DNA of 64,000 bases, from NCBI RefSeq assembly GCF_026168105.1, contig NZ_LBMW01000037.1, forward strand, positions 1-64,000. The letters run 5' to 3'. This stretch comes from Streptomyces hygroscopicus. GTDB lineage: Bacteria > Actinomycetota > Actinomycetes > Streptomycetales > Streptomycetaceae. Of the stretch, positions 63,645-64,000 are shown one piece after another; position 1 is the stretch's first letter; each line of letters opens with the position of its first letter. The notes below the pieces were generated by a model. It was not told the DNA's origin. It ran no database searches and was given only the letters and a program-made list of their open reading frames with translations. The translations under genes and the position numbers were made by a program.

Positions 63645-64000
63645 ATGTCCGAGAGCACGACTGCCACCACCGAACTGACATCGCAGTACGCCGCCCAGGT
63701 GACGGGCGACCTCGAACGCAACGTCAAGGAGCAGGAACGCATCAGCGCAGAAATCGCCGCTCTGCAACAGCAGCTGGCCGACCTGCAGCATGACCACACC
63801 GTGCTGGTGACCATCCACCAGGCACTCGGCATGACGCCGCCGACCACAGAGACTGCGGCCAGGGCCGATAGTGTCACCATGCCCGCTCCCCGGAAACAAG
63901 CCTCTGCCCAATCCAGCACCAACAAGCAGGCGAAGGCAAACAAGGGCACCGCTTCAGGCGGCCGCACCACGGTCAAGAAGCCGGTTGCCGCCGAGGAGAC
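63645..64000 (+). CDS. Coiled-coil 'regulatory protein' of Streptomyces type (cut by window end)
   Basis: ATG 63645 follows AGGAAAGG. At least 118 residues: a short Thr/Ser-rich lead, a coiled coil (about 17-62: DLERNVKEQERISAEIAALQ, QQLADLQHDHTVLVTIHQAL), then a Lys/Ala/Thr/Ser-rich linker (TNKQAKANKGTASGG). Streptomyces genomes hold many short proteins of this pattern, often annotated as regulatory, with a C-terminal helix-turn-helix that would lie beyond the window. No stop is reached before 64000. Confidence 0.7.
   Translation, partial: MSESTTATTELTSQYAAQVTGDLERNVKEQERISAEIAALQQQLADLQHDHTVLVTIHQALGMTPPTTETAARADSVTMPAPRKQASAQSSTNKQAKANKGTASGGRTTVKKPVAAEE

Overview
The window looks like a Streptomyces chromosome, probably an accessory or arm region. 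G+C is very high with strong G/C third positions. Genes are packed with GTGA/ATGA overlaps. Typical Streptomyces families are present: DeoR and ROK regulators of sugar ABC systems without a local ATPase, a LAL-type LuxR regulator, a PASTA-less Ser/Thr kinase, IS110/IS256/IS5 relics and a coiled-coil 'regulatory protein' at the right edge. All calls come from reading the sequence; no database search was made.

Layout. 0-6 kb: a DeoR-regulated polyol/sugar operon (lipoprotein binding protein, two permeases, zinc dehydrogenase). 6.2-12.9 kb: a mobile-element graveyard holding IS1380, IS256 and IS110 material, an orphan polymorphic-toxin C-terminus (zincin plus ADP-ribosyltransferase), and a small protein with an in-frame 249-bp duplication. 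13-26.6 kb: a LAL regulator, then a complete benzoate to beta-ketoadipate pathway. benABCD is on the minus strand; a divergent LysR regulator is followed by catB, catA, catC, pcaI, pcaJ, pcaF and pcaD. Together these convert benzoate to catechol, then to succinyl-CoA and acetyl-CoA. 27-33.3 kb: low-G+C small genes and IS pieces surround a cell-wall group (FemX-like aminoacyltransferase, MurJ flippase, M15 peptidase). 33.3-35.5 kb: a deletion-fused esterase/ABC-ATPase remnant faces a ROK regulator. 36-39 kb: an alpha/beta hydrolase diverges from a CGNR regulator, followed by a nonsense-mutated IS110.

39.8-44 kb: a transmembrane Ser/Thr kinase, then an FHA domain fused to an FAD monooxygenase. 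44.7-57.8 kb: two same-direction catabolic operons around a PucR regulator. The first encodes a three-subunit molybdenum hydroxylase with its XdhC maturase. The second encodes an SDR, a cyclase-family hydrolase, a histidinol-dehydrogenase paralogue, an MFS transporter and a CocE-type hydrolase, and ends in a strong hairpin. Their substrate is unknown, and this is the best candidate for an undescribed pathway. 58-64 kb: an unrecognised internally duplicated protein, IS5 debris, an S11 D-Ala-D-Ala carboxypeptidase and a block (61.5-62.8 kb) that is a better-preserved copy of the degraded block at 6.3-9.6 kb.

The two blocks are direct repeats about 55 kb apart. They suggest that this part of the chromosome has been rearranged by duplication, IS insertion and deletion.
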